From IMG/VR virus record IMGVR_UViG_3300030101_002237, positions 1-32,094 of that record: a stretch of 32,094 nucleotides of DNA; one strand, written 5' to 3'. Source of the stretch: a virus. The translations under genes were made by a program, and so were the position numbers. Shown here in pieces: positions 22,080-29,988 of the stretch (position 1 is its first letter; each line of letters begins with the position of its first letter). Under the pieces are notes generated by a model. That model had not been told where the DNA came from, did not search any database, and worked only from the letters and a program-made list of their open reading frames with translations.

Positions 22080-23905
22080 GCAAGATTCCGATTCGTTGCT
22101 TTGTTAATTGCAGGTATGATGTGATCTATAACTGTTTCATCAACTAATGGTGCAGAGATATTGACCGTCACTCCACCTGCATCGCCAGTGCGATTCATCT
22201 GCGCTAAGTTTTGTACACCAATATTTTGTACCGCTTCTCTGCGCATAACAAACTCACCTGCCTGGGCCATAATGGGTACGTTATCTTGACCTTGGACCAC
22301 ACCGCCATTTGCGAAGCGTTGTATACCTCTATTAGTTATCAGTCCACCAGTATGCGCAAAGAAACCAGATAATAGACCTAATCCTGCACCGCCAACTGCA
22401 TTCCCAGATAATGCAACAAATTGTCCTATGGTGCTTAATAAAAATCCAAAAGTTTGCGATGCGTCCATAGAATTATTTCTTAATTTCGATATCGCATTGG
22501 CAAAAATATTAATTGATGCAGCAGCATTTTTCGATGACGTGCTTGTTTGATTTATATTGTTGTTATTTGCAGCAATAACACTAGTAGCATTACTTTGTTC
22601 AGAGTTTAAAAAAGCTATTGCGGCTTCTGATTGAAGAAATAAATTGATTTGTTCTTTTAGTAGCGCAATAAACTTTGATCTTTCAATAATATCTTCAGAC
22701 AAAACATCTAACTGTTCAAGCTGACCATCTTTTCCACTTAAAAAGGCAGCGGTTAATTCTGGAAGACTTTGTTGCACTAGACCTTGATTTTGAGCAATTA
22801 ATGATTCCATTAATGCTTGAGCTTCTTCTAATGCGAAATTAAATTCCCCACTAATAATCCTTCCACCTCTTCCTGCAAAGTTAACCGCAAAGTTCTCTAA
22901 CAAACCAAATTTTTCAGCCATTATTTGTAAGTCTTCATTTCTTGCCACAAGATTTTTTATTTCATCATTTATATCTGAAAATCTATCTTGTGTTTCTTCC
23001 TGTATGACTGAAATTTCTAACGCACTTAAGGCGTTTGCTTCAACGCCAAGTTCCTTCATGCGCCTTAACAATTGCTCTGCTTCTGTTTCTGTGAGTCTTG
23101 CTAAAGAATCGGTTATGGCATCTCCAATATCTCCAATGCTAATTACTATTGATTTTATAGAAGGAAGAACCACATCTCCAATCTCAGCACTTAGTCGAGT
23201 AAGGCTATCTTGCATATTACTGAATGCACCAACAAAAGTCCTAGATAGTCGATCTGTACTTCCAGAAATACCCGCTACAGGGTCTTGCAACGAATTAAGT
23301 AATGCTTCGCGAAATTCTGGAAGAGTAATCTTTGTTAAATCTGTTATACCTTGCGAATCTTTAATTAACTGTAATATTCCTCTCTCTCTTAATATGTCAG
23401 CCGCACCAGCTCCTCCAGCAAACGCACGACCTAGCGCACTTGCTGCTTCAGTAGCGGTTGTACCCATAAATGCAGCCAAATCAGTCGTAGCTTTTAATGT
23501 ATTTTCAGATTCTAATCCAAATGCTTCTAACTGCGCACCTGCGTTTACAACATCATTTAGAGTAAAAGGTGTCGTAGCTGCAATCTTATTAAATTGATCG
23601 AAAGCACGTCTAGCCTGTATTACTCCACCAGTCAAACCAACCAATCTTACTTTTACCATTTCAAATTGTGATGATGCATTTATAAATCTACCCATCGCAC
23701 TCAAAGCACCGCCGATGGCAAACGTATATACTAAAATACTATTTCTTAAAGCACCAATTGATCCTGCAAGTCCAGTAGAACTTCTACGCATTCTTCGTTG
23801 CGTTTTATCAAAATTACTTGAGCTTTTATCTAGTTTATCAAAATCTCTAGTAGCTCGTGAAAAGCCTTTGGTGCGAACCTCAATTATAAATCTTTTTTCA
23901 GCCAT
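22076..23905 (-). CDS. Tape measure protein
   Basis: 609 residues. It begins with a charged helical region (RATRDFDKLDKSSSNFDKTQ), followed by one hydrophobic stretch (NSILVYTFAIGGALSAMGRF) and a tape-measure N-domain (SQFEMVKVRLVGLTGGVIQA; ATTPFTLNDVVNAGAQLEAF). Long helical parts follow, then the conserved tail end FANGGVVQGQDNVPIMAQAG and EFVMRREAVQNIG. It sets tail length: at roughly 0.15 nm per residue, about 90 nm. It overlaps the tail chaperone by 8 bp. Confidence 0.92.
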   Translation of the reverse strand: MAEKRFIIEVRTKGFSRATRDFDKLDKSSSNFDKTQRRMRRSSTGLAGSIGALRNSILVYTFAIGGALSAMGRFINASSQFEMVKVRLVGLTGGVIQARRAFDQFNKIAATTPFTLNDVVNAGAQLEAFGLESENTLKATTDLAAFMGTTATEAASALGRAFAGGAGAADILRERGILQLIKDSQGITDLTKITLPEFREALLNSLQDPVAGISGSTDRLSRTFVGAFSNMQDSLTRLSAEIGDVVLPSIKSIVISIGDIGDAITDSLARLTETEAEQLLRRMKELGVEANALSALEISVIQEETQDRFSDINDEIKNLVARNEDLQIMAEKFGLLENFAVNFAGRGGRIISGEFNFALEEAQALMESLIAQNQGLVQQSLPELTAAFLSGKDGQLEQLDVLSEDIIERSKFIALLKEQINLFLQSEAAIAFLNSEQSNATSVIAANNNNINQTSTSSKNAAASINIFANAISKLRNNSMDASQTFGFLLSTIGQFVALSGNAVGGAGLGLLSGFFAHTGGLITNRGIQRFANGGVVQGQDNVPIMAQAGEFVMRREAVQNIGVQNLAQMNRTGDAGGVTVNISAPLVDETVIDHIIPAINKATNRNLA

Positions 23906-24296
23906 TTTGTTTCTTTATATCTTCTGATTGGAGTGCATTAAATTCTTCATCTATAGCCGAAAAGATGACTAAGCGGTGATAATCTGCTTCATCTATGGTA
24001 TTTGCTAAAGATAAATTAAATCTTTTCATAGCCATGTACTCCTCAAGCGCAAATACAGTCTCAGGCGTTAGAAAGTACGTTGAATCGGAACAAAATACTA
24101 ATGAATGATATAACGCTGCACCAAGCGTAAATTTTCCATCTTTGCTATCATCTACGATACGCCATATCTCATTCCATAGTTCATCTTCGTCATAGGTGAT
24201 GGTTTTTTTTAGCGTAGGAGACTGCGCTTGGTATGGAAAATGCAGGTTGCGACTAGGTTGGTTTCTATAACTCATCCACATCGCAACGCGGTGCAT
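23898..24296 (-). CDS. Tail assembly chaperone, frameshift extension (gpT-like)
   Basis: 132 residues if started at ATG 24296, but the frame is probably read mainly as the -1 extension of the preceding gene: slippage at A AAA AAG joins ...DQKK to VVMHRV. It starts with an aromatic, basic part (MWMSYRNQPSRNLHFPYQAQ), and the rest is helical and acidic. Placement between the G-like frame and the tape measure is the lambda G/GT arrangement. Fusion length would be about 221 residues. Confidence 0.8.
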   Translation of the reverse strand: MHRVAMWMSYRNQPSRNLHFPYQAQSPTLKKTITYDEDELWNEIWRIVDDSKDGKFTLGAALYHSLVFCSDSTYFLTPETVFALEEYMAMKRFNLSLANTIDEADYHRLVIFSAIDEEFNALQSEDIKKQNG

Positions 24297-24562
24297 TACG
24301 ACTTTTTTTGATCTACGTCCTTGTAAGCATTGTATATAGTCATTAGTATTTCATCAATAACATTGTCATCAAACTTACCTAATGACTTTTCTGGATCGGT
24401 AAATGCGTAGTTGGTAATCCAATCAAGAACATCGAAAAACTTTGCAGTGTCGATTTCACCTTCTTTGGTGATTGCTTTGACTTCTAGTTTATGTAGTTCT
24501 CTACGCGCTTTAAAGGTTATATCTGGTACATCAAATGCACCATGGTCTGTTTTTACTTTCAT
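24296..24562 (-). CDS. Tail assembly chaperone (gpG-like)
   Basis: 88 residues (MKVKTDHGAFDVPDITFKAR ...). Small, acidic, helical, with VLDWITNYAFTDPEKSLGKF and a C-terminal slippery site before the stop. Lies 31 bp after the tail-tube gene and directly before its frameshift partner and the tape measure, exactly where siphovirus tail chaperones occur. It would coat the tape measure during tail assembly. Confidence 0.8.
   Translation of the reverse strand: MKVKTDHGAFDVPDITFKARRELHKLEVKAITKEGEIDTAKFFDVLDWITNYAFTDPEKSLGKFDDNVIDEILMTIYNAYKDVDQKKS
24302..24308 (-). promoter_or_regulatory. Programmed -1 frameshift site
   Basis: The minus strand reads GAT CAA AAA AAG TCG TAA TGC in the first frame, giving the slippery heptamer A AAA AAG two codons before the stop. 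A -1 slip leads through GTC GTA ATG into the downstream frame. Downstream CACCGC GTT GCGATGTG can form a short bulged hairpin that might stimulate slipping. Confidence 0.8.
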
Positions 24563-24593
24563 TTTGCATCCTAGAAAGATGAAAATGGCGTGA

Positions 24594-25613
24594 TTAGTTT
24601 GCGATCGTGATTGAAATTATTGGATTTGTTTCTTGATCAGTTCCTTTAGCAGCAAACGCTCTAAATGGAATGGTTTGCAACAAGAAATCGCCTACTTCTG
24701 GCTTTGAATTATCTATCATTATTTTAGGACATGATATATTTAAATTAGCTGTAGTGCTGTCTATCAGTGACAATGCAATGCCTGCGCTGTCGCCTTTTAT
24801 ATGATCAGCAATGTCATTAATAGAATCATCTCTTTTAGCTGTAATTGATCCAGTCACTTCATATGGTCCTGTTTGTACATAACCATTTGGATCAAAACTT
24901 GCACTTCCTGGCTGAAAATGAACTCGCGCTAGTGGCCTTACAATACTAATTTCAAAGCTATTCATTGTTAACGCTTTAGTATCAATGGTAGATGTTCCAA
25001 TATCAAAAATATTTCTTGGACTACCTTCATCTACTGTAGGTGATGTAGGATTTAAATTTTCTTCAGATGGTTGATAAGCAGTGACAAATGTAGTTTCTAC
25101 AACCATTTCACCACCATTTGTTCCTACATCTTGACGCAAAACCATTGACGTTGCAAAACATCCTTTCATAACCACATCGTCAAATGGAGTTGACTCTGAG
25201 GAATCAGAACCTGCATTAGCAAACACAATTGTAAATTGACTGGCATTAGCAGTGCCATGGGTCATATCGCCTGTATTATCACTAGGATCTAATACAGCAG
25301 CACTAGAGCTAGTACCGAATAATGAAAGACAACTTTGTAAAACAGCAGTAGTCGTACCTCTCATTGTCAACGTTACTTCATACATTTGATTATCTGGTCT
25401 GTGATGACCTTGACTTTCTATCTGACCATAAATGCCACTCCTTGAAGGTGCAACATCTATAGGCGCGCTTGCGTGTTCAATATTGTAATCAATTACTTGT
25501 AATTTATGCCAAGTGTCACCTGCTGCATGTGCTGTGCCAACAGCTTTTGGAGAACTTGCTGCTGTACCAAGAATTACTTGTACATCACTTCTTGATTGAA
25601 AATTAGTTGCCAT
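24594..25613 (-). CDS. Major tail (tube) protein
   Basis: 339 residues; ribosome site AAAGGA and TAATG overlap with the small upstream gene. Strand-rich with few charged residues: VQVILGTAASSPKAVGTAHA, YEVTLTMRGTTTAVLQSCLS, MVVETTFVTAYQPSEENLNP, PYEVTGSITAKRDDS. Overall pattern, length and location between the tail terminator and tail chaperones fit a tail tube protein. Polymerises to form the tail tube. Confidence 0.85.
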   Translation of the reverse strand: MATNFQSRSDVQVILGTAASSPKAVGTAHAAGDTWHKLQVIDYNIEHASAPIDVAPSRSGIYGQIESQGHHRPDNQMYEVTLTMRGTTTAVLQSCLSLFGTSSSAAVLDPSDNTGDMTHGTANASQFTIVFANAGSDSSESTPFDDVVMKGCFATSMVLRQDVGTNGGEMVVETTFVTAYQPSEENLNPTSPTVDEGSPRNIFDIGTSTIDTKALTMNSFEISIVRPLARVHFQPGSASFDPNGYVQTGPYEVTGSITAKRDDSINDIADHIKGDSAGIALSLIDSTTANLNISCPKIMIDNSKPEVGDFLLQTIPFRAFAAKGTDQETNPIISITIAN

Positions 25614-25801
25614 TACTTATCTTCCTTTAATTTCTTTTTTGATTCTGCGCTCTGTAAATGTTTTATTAATGATTTAGGTGGCTCGGTTATCTCTATACTG
25701 CGGCCAGCCATTAGCTTATTATGTTTTGCTGGGTCAGAAAACGCATTAAAGTTTTCACTGTCTTTAAGTTTAAAATAAGATTCTTTTGCTTTGTAAATCA
25801 T
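25613..25801 (-). CDS. Small tail-module protein
   Basis: 62 residues, charged, with PAKHNKLMAGRSIEITEPPK followed by a Lys-rich helix. Short proteins of this pattern often lie between tail-terminator and tube genes of marine siphophages. Function unknown. Coupled to both neighbours (ATGA and TAATG). Confidence 0.7.
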   Translation of the reverse strand: MIYKAKESYFKLKDSENFNAFSDPAKHNKLMAGRSIEITEPPKSLIKHLQSAESKKKLKEDK

Positions 25802-26229
25802 CCTATAATCTCCATTGCTGATACTACAGCAGTCATGTTAGCGCGCAATAAATCTGGATTGTCTTCATCGCGCTCATATACAGTAGAGTCGATGACAGCA
25901 TTATAAAACTGCCTTACTCCTGACTCGCTAAAGTTTCTGTTATTATACATTAATCTCTTTAAACGCTCTGCCACTAATGACACTTGCCTAAAACTTTCTT
26001 TGGTGTAATTACCTGCAAAATCCACTTGATAACTGATAAGGATCGTATAATCTCGAACCATCCCAGTATTAATCTCTTCATTAAGATCATCGGATACTGG
26101 TTGGATAAGAAAACTTTGATTGCCTTTATGGTCATCATAAAATATCTGTATCCCAAATTCATTTGCAATGATACTGTGAAGATTGTCAATGACTCGATCA
26201 TAGATGACATTATTAAATGTGATTGCCAT
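25798..26229 (-). CDS. Tail terminator / neck protein
   Basis: 143 residues. Alpha/beta pattern seen in tail-completion proteins: YDRVIDNLHSIIANEFGIQI, a mid-strand RDYTILISYQVDFAG, helix SFRQVSLVAERLKRLMYNN and final ANMTAVVSAMEII. Position between the head-tail adaptor and the tail-tube genes fits. The start shares bases with the upstream stop. Confidence 0.75.
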   Translation of the reverse strand: MAITFNNVIYDRVIDNLHSIIANEFGIQIFYDDHKGNQSFLIQPVSDDLNEEINTGMVRDYTILISYQVDFAGNYTKESFRQVSLVAERLKRLMYNNRNFSESGVRQFYNAVIDSTVYERDEDNPDLLRANMTAVVSAMEIIG

Positions 26230-27200
26230 TATCTATAAATCTGCCCACTGCGCACAGTTCCCATTTGTATATCATCAGATTGAAAAGTTATGGACCACTC
26301 ATCGTTTAATGTATAAACACCTGCTTGAAATCTGATTAGTGCGCCATATGCAAGTGCTTGGTAATCACCATTCATCACTTCAGCATCTACTGACTTATGC
26401 CTACGTAAACCAGTATCGTTTTTGGTAAACACATCATACTTAACTGTACTTGCAGTTCCAGGAGAAAACGTACCTGCTGTGCTGATTACAACGCGAACCT
26501 CATCGTAATCAGTGCTTGGTGGTCCAAACATTTTAATATCTTCTATGTATCCAGTGGTTGACCCATTGACGCTTACTTCTCTTATGACACCAGATTCACT
26601 ACGAAATGATGTTTCATTCCACATAACATAATCGCGTCTTTTTAGCTTTACTAATAATCCATCTTCACCAAGTACGCGCTCCTCAAGCTCGTCTGCTTTC
26701 TCTGGGTCTTGACTGCGCACTAAATCAGCGCAGGCCAGTATTGCATTGCAACGTATAACGATGAAGTCATATGGTCTGTCTGCTGCGCCTTGATAGTTTG
26801 TGTTACCACGCTTATATATAGGTCTATTTAAAAAACTACGCATATGATCAGCTTGTTCTTTTACAACGCGATTTTTGAGGTCTTCCCAATCTTGACCTGC
26901 TTCAAATACGCTACTGTTAAGTGCATTTACTGAGCTAGATGCTAAAAAGAAATCAACAGAATCATTTGACCCAGAATATTTAAATTCGTTATCTGCGTTT
27001 GGAGTATCAGCAACTTTAGTCATTTCAACTCCATCCTTGTACAAGTTTTCTATATATCCTGTGTTACTTAACCTATATAAATTTGAACTAGGATTGCTCC
27101 AATTTGACATTAACACTCGCTTGCGATCAAAACGATCAATATCACTAACTATTGCTTGTAAATCAGTGGTTGTATTACAGAATGCTTCTTGGTAACTCAT
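26229..27200 (-). CDS. Head-tail adaptor / connector protein
   Basis: 323 residues. The N-terminal part (YQEAFCNTTTDLQAIVSDID) resembles gp6/DUF1320-type adaptor proteins, followed by a strand-rich inserted part and a helical part with EAGQDWEDLKNRVVKEQADH. The C-terminal third (EDIKMFGPPSTDYDEVRVVI, ALIRFQAGVYTLNDEWSITF) is strand-rich. It stands at the head of the tail block and overlaps its neighbours by ATGA. Longer than simple adaptors, so it may combine adaptor and neck domains. Confidence 0.7.
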   Translation of the reverse strand: MSYQEAFCNTTTDLQAIVSDIDRFDRKRVLMSNWSNPSSNLYRLSNTGYIENLYKDGVEMTKVADTPNADNEFKYSGSNDSVDFFLASSSVNALNSSVFEAGQDWEDLKNRVVKEQADHMRSFLNRPIYKRGNTNYQGAADRPYDFIVIRCNAILACADLVRSQDPEKADELEERVLGEDGLLVKLKRRDYVMWNETSFRSESGVIREVSVNGSTTGYIEDIKMFGPPSTDYDEVRVVISTAGTFSPGTASTVKYDVFTKNDTGLRRHKSVDAEVMNGDYQALAYGALIRFQAGVYTLNDEWSITFQSDDIQMGTVRSGQIYR

Positions 27201-27394
27201 GCTTGTGCTATCTCACTTATATTACTATTAGTAGGTAATATGGTGACATCAGGTACATCAGCGCAGATAATCAGCGCAATAATCGTAGCCAGTGTCACGT
27301 CCACATCGTTGCGTGGGTCTTCAAGGTTTTTAGTTAGTTCTTTTAGTTCAAACATCAAGTGAATTAACCTATCTATTTTACCTGCTTCATCCAT
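27197..27394 (-). CDS. Small hypothetical protein
   Basis: 65 residues. A helical first half (KIDRLIHLMFELKELTKNLE) is followed by a hydrophobic stretch TLATIIALIICADVP, perhaps an amphipathic helix or short membrane segment. It starts inside the end of the lysozyme-like gene. Function unknown. Confidence 0.6.
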   Translation of the reverse strand: MDEAGKIDRLIHLMFELKELTKNLEDPRNDVDVTLATIIALIICADVPDVTILPTNSNISEIAQA

Positions 27395-27863
27395 ATTTCT
27401 GTACTATTTCACAATATTTTTCTGGAGTACCTTTTCCTTTTGCAGTGTTATAATAGGTCTTCCATTGTTTTGCTTGTTCTTCTAAAGTTCTAGGCAGTTT
27501 CTTAGGTATTCTCCGCAGATGCAATCTGCAAAATACTATTTGAGCTGCTATGTTTGTAGTAAGAATATACTCCCAGTCTTTTTCTTTTGGAGCAGTAAAA
27601 TATGACCAATCTAAATAACAAGTACTCGCAACTAACTTCATCAAGTCTGGGCGATACTGTAAATAGTTTTTAATAATATCAACGCCCACCCAGCTTTCGC
27701 ATTGAAACATGCCGCGAGCTGGCCCTTTTATCTGCTCCAAATAGACGTACTTTGACTCTACCAAACCGATGTTATAAATGAACTCTGCTGCTTCAGGAGA
27801 ATATAAATCTATCTTCTGTAAGACACGCTTTATAAGTCCTTTCATTTGGCTTGGATTAATCAT
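27387..27863 (-). CDS. Lysozyme-like / transglycosylase endolysin
   Basis: 158 residues. Pattern of a phage lysozyme-like family: IGLVESKYVYLEQIKGPARG then MFQCE, with Glu 36 in the GLVES context as likely catalytic acid, followed by NYLQYRPDLM, the ICRLHL-like element IVFCRLHLRRIPKKLP and the end KQWKTYYNTAKGKGTPEKY. Cleaves peptidoglycan, for lysis or entry. No signal peptide, so release would need a holin. Overlaps the 31-residue basic gene by ATGA. Confidence 0.72.
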   Translation of the reverse strand: MINPSQMKGLIKRVLQKIDLYSPEAAEFIYNIGLVESKYVYLEQIKGPARGMFQCESWVGVDIIKNYLQYRPDLMKLVASTCYLDWSYFTAPKEKDWEYILTTNIAAQIVFCRLHLRRIPKKLPRTLEEQAKQWKTYYNTAKGKGTPEKYCEIVQKYG

Positions 27864-27955
27864 CTACGCTTCATCTTTTTCATCATTTTTTTCTTCTTTT
27901 TCTTTTTCTTTGGTCTACCCATTTTTGACCCATATGATCCTATTCCTCTTGGCAT
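27860..27955 (-). CDS. 31-residue Lys-rich peptide
   Basis: Starts MPRGIGSYGSKMGRPKKKKK and ends in KMKRR; more than half its residues are Lys or Arg. The MPRGIGSYGSKMGRP beginning is a pattern I recognise from other marine phages. TAATG and ATGA overlaps link it tightly to both neighbours, which supports real translation. Possibly a DNA- or RNA-binding peptide packed with the genome; function unproven. Confidence 0.65.
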   Translation of the reverse strand: MPRGIGSYGSKMGRPKKKKKKKKMMKKMKRR

Positions 27956-28203
27956 TATCTTGCACTCCTTACTTTGCTTCTTGTTCTTTTACTGTATTTT
28001 GCGCGTTGCTTACCTCGTTTGCTTGCAGCGCGCTTTAGCCTATTCTCATAAGCTCTCTGTGATTTTGTTAAGCCTTTGCGAACACTAGCAGGTAAGTACC
28101 TACCTCGCTTTCTACGTGGCTTTTTCTCGTCACCTTTTGTGACGTAACCCCATTTTTGCTTTGTCCATTTACGTAAACTTTTCTGTGACTTCTTCAACGC
28201 CAT
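27955..28203 (-). CDS. Small very basic protein
   Basis: 82 residues, about 40 percent Lys/Arg. The beginning SQKSLRKWTKQKWGYVTKGD and the RGRYLPASVRKGLTKSQRAY segment resemble a family found in cyanophages and other marine viruses, with unknown function. Coupled by TAATG to both neighbours. Nucleic-acid binding is likely from charge alone. Confidence 0.7.
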   Translation of the reverse strand: MALKKSQKSLRKWTKQKWGYVTKGDEKKPRRKRGRYLPASVRKGLTKSQRAYENRLKRAASKRGKQRAKYSKRTRSKVRSAR

Positions 28204-28391
28204 TATTTGTATCCACCGCCTGCGCGTTTATATGCCAAGGCTAGCATCTGTGCCTTTCTAGCACTCCATTGCCCTGGGCGTCCACCTTTGTTACCTGCTT
28301 TAATACGATTAAAAATTCTTTTACGAAGCGCAGGCTTTGTATAGTTACCTGCTTCGTTAACTCGCGACTTTCTTCTTTTCTTTTTTCTCAC
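28203..28391 (-). CDS. Small basic protein (DUF5872-like)
   Basis: 62 residues, GTG start overlapping the previous stop, AGAAGG 7 nt upstream. The NYTKPALRKRIFNRIKAGNK, GGRPGQWSARKAQMLALAYK and final GGGYK pattern matches a small protein family common in marine phages and large viruses (DUF5872, as I recall; not verified). Function unknown; possibly virion- or DNA-associated. Confidence 0.75.
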   Translation of the reverse strand: MRKKKRRKSRVNEAGNYTKPALRKRIFNRIKAGNKGGRPGQWSARKAQMLALAYKRAGGGYK

Positions 28392-28561
28392 TTACCAACC
28401 TTCTTCATAGCTCGTGAATGTGATTGTCCAAACGTAGCTCCTTTGCGCATCGCTGCTACCATAGATCGTAAATGCTTTGCAGTGTGATGCCTTGCATGTC
28501 TACGCATTGCAGCTACCTGACGTTTACTTAATCCTGTTACACTAACACCTTTTACTTTCAT
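28388..28561 (-). CDS. Small basic protein
   Basis: 57 residues from ATG 28561, chosen because GGAG lies 5 nt upstream and the previous gene stops 2 bp before; a longer frame from 28630 overlaps its neighbour. His/Arg-rich helix (LSKRQVAAMRRHARHHTAKH) and a C-terminal SHSRAMKKVGK. The LSxRQxxAMRRHxxHHT pattern recurs in marine phages. Function unknown. Confidence 0.7.
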   Translation of the reverse strand: MKVKGVSVTGLSKRQVAAMRRHARHHTAKHLRSMVAAMRKGATFGQSHSRAMKKVGK

Positions 28562-28562
28562 G

Positions 28563-28862
28563 TTAACTCCATTTGACTCGATTTGCCCAATAACTTCCAG
28601 ACATTCTACCTTTTGCAATTCCTCTAGCATGTCTTGCTCTAAACGATCTGCGCTTTGCCTTCATCCTAGCTGACTCACTTTTGCGCGGTTTACCTGCGGT
28701 TTTAGCACCTTGCTGACCAAAGCGTATTAACTTATATCTGTTACCAGACTTTGCCATTACTACGTGTGACTTAGTCTTATGTCCAGGAGTCCGCTTTGGC
28801 TTATTCACCCCGCGTAGGCCTAGCCTACGCATGGTTGCTTTAACTCGCGCAGGTACTGCCAC
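28563..28862 (-). CDS. Small basic protein (DUF6321-like)
   Basis: 99 residues, GTG start overlapping the previous TAG. Basic throughout; the end RSFRARHARGIAKGRMSGSY followed by WANRVKW resembles the small family I know as DUF6321 (from memory, unverified). The middle SGNRYKLIRFGQQGAKTAG is another repeated phage pattern. Largest of the five basic proteins in this block. Confidence 0.72.
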   Translation of the reverse strand: MAVPARVKATMRRLGLRGVNKPKRTPGHKTKSHVVMAKSGNRYKLIRFGQQGAKTAGKPRKSESARMKAKRRSFRARHARGIAKGRMSGSYWANRVKWS

Positions 28863-29038
28863 TATAATCCTATTTTTTTAAGTAGCACGCTTTTAATTAC
28901 TTTCCAGAGTGCTTCTAAGATTGCTTTTTCGGTTTTCTCAGAAATAATAGGTATGTCTACTGCGCGGTTAATTTCATCAATAATTTCTTCACCAGTTTTG
29001 TCGGATAGTAATTCATCCGCTATCATTTTCATTAACAT
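28862..29038 (-). CDS. Small helical hypothetical protein
   Basis: 58 codons from ATG 29038 (AAAGGA 7 nt upstream) to TAG, which overlaps the next GTG. Starts MLMKMIADELLSDKTGEEII and ends with an amphipathic helix ALWKVIKSVLLKKIGL. Function unknown. Lies between the membrane genes and the basic-protein block. Confidence 0.65.
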   Translation of the reverse strand: MLMKMIADELLSDKTGEEIIDEINRAVDIPIISEKTEKAILEALWKVIKSVLLKKIGL

Positions 29039-29039
29039 G

Positions 29040-29177
29040 TTATTTTCCTTTTTTTATGTTCATTACTAATAAAATAATCGATAACAAAGCAACAACCACT
29101 TGTAATAACTCATGTACTTGAGTTAATCCAATTGCGTAATTACTAAAACTGATTGCTGCTATTTTTAAAGTATCCAT
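29040..29177 (-). CDS. Small membrane protein
   Basis: 45 residues, ATG 29177 coupled to the upstream stop (TGATG). A single hydrophobic helix (LLQVVVALLSIILLVMNI) is followed by KKGK. A small holin or holin regulator is possible because it sits directly after a BhlA-like gene. Not proven. Confidence 0.65.
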   Translation of the reverse strand: MDTLKIAAISFSNYAIGLTQVHELLQVVVALLSIILLVMNIKKGK

Positions 29178-29470
29178 CAATGCCTGCCATTTGTTAATTT
29201 TGCTTTAATAAAAGATAAATCATCGCTGATTTCTCTCCAAAATTCTTCTCGTTTCTCATCACCTCTGTTCATACGATCGACTAACTTAATGGAAATGTTT
29301 TGTATGTTGGCAATTTGAGTTTCTATTTTACTTATAGACTGCTTTATGGATTCTAAATCATCGCTTTGCTCTTTCTGGCTCTGTATTAAGTTATAAATCA
29401 TAAAACCAAATAGGACTGCTATAAACCCTGCGGATCCTAATTGTAAGTATAGATCTGCTATGTCAGTCAT
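29177..29470 (-). CDS. Holin-like membrane protein (BhlA/UviB-like)
   Basis: 97 residues. N-terminal membrane helix (GSAGFIAVLFGFMIYNLI) followed by a coiled coil (KEQSDDLESIKQSISKIETQ) and a charged C-terminus. This is the shape of BhlA/UviB bacteriocin or holin-like proteins. AAGGA precedes the ATG closely, and the start overlaps the upstream gene. Candidate holin for the lysozyme-like enzyme at 27387. Confidence 0.65.
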   Translation of the reverse strand: MTDIADLYLQLGSAGFIAVLFGFMIYNLIQSQKEQSDDLESIKQSISKIETQIANIQNISIKLVDRMNRGDEKREEFWREISDDLSFIKAKLTNGRH

Positions 29471-29756
29471 TGTCCTTACCTAATACCTTGTCTAATAAAC
29501 TTTTATTCATCTCTGCCAGTCTTTGTTCTCGTTCTGATTCAAGTGGCTCTAATCGCTCATCTAAGTTTTGTTCAAATTCTATTAACGCTTCTTTTATATG
29601 CTGTATTTCTTTCACATTACTTTCTATGTTTGCATTGATTGTAAACCATGCACCAGTAAGTGTAAACACTAAAAACAATATCTGCACCGCCCACTTAACT
29701 GATATGTGTATCTGTAATTCATCGTTTAGTGTTTTAGTTTTCAATTCTCTGTACAT
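29463..29756 (-). CDS. Membrane-anchored coiled-coil protein
   Basis: About 97 residues from ATG 29756; an ATG at 29810 would overlap more of the neighbour. N-terminal cytoplasmic part, then one membrane helix (WAVQILFLVFTLTGAWFTI), then a long coiled coil (NVKEIQHIKEALIEFEQNLD ...). Could be an inner-membrane spanin-like or holin-regulating protein, given the lipoprotein-like neighbour at 29734. Start uncertain: GAGG is directly adjacent to the ATG. Confidence 0.6.
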   Translation of the reverse strand: MYRELKTKTLNDELQIHISVKWAVQILFLVFTLTGAWFTINANIESNVKEIQHIKEALIEFEQNLDERLEPLESEREQRLAEMNKSLLDKVLGKDND

Positions 29757-29967
29757 CCTCAAATTGGTTATGCAACCAACACCAATTCTGCGTAGGATAT
29801 AATCTATCATAATAATAATGCACTACTGAATCAGTATCCATAATTTCTATAAACTCTATATTAGAATCACTAGGCGATATTTGCCACCCAGCAACACTCC
29901 AACCACCAGAACAATTAAGACTGGAAAGTGTAAGTAACAGAAATATCATAAGATGTACTAATTTCAT
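29734..29967 (-). CDS. Small exported protein, possible lipoprotein
   Basis: 77 residues with a clear signal sequence: MKLVHLMIFLLLTLSSLNCS. The Cys at residue 19 after LSSLN resembles, but does not match, a lipobox. The mature part is Trp/Tyr/Asp rich (GWSVAGWQISPSDSN; DTDSVVHYYYDRLYPTQNW). It overlaps the next membrane gene by 23 bp, the kind of overlap seen in spanin gene pairs, so it is a weak outer-spanin candidate. Confidence 0.6.
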   Translation of the reverse strand: MKLVHLMIFLLLTLSSLNCSGGWSVAGWQISPSDSNIEFIEIMDTDSVVHYYYDRLYPTQNWCWLHNQFEDVQRIEN

Positions 29968-29988
29968 AATTTACTTCATAATTTATTT

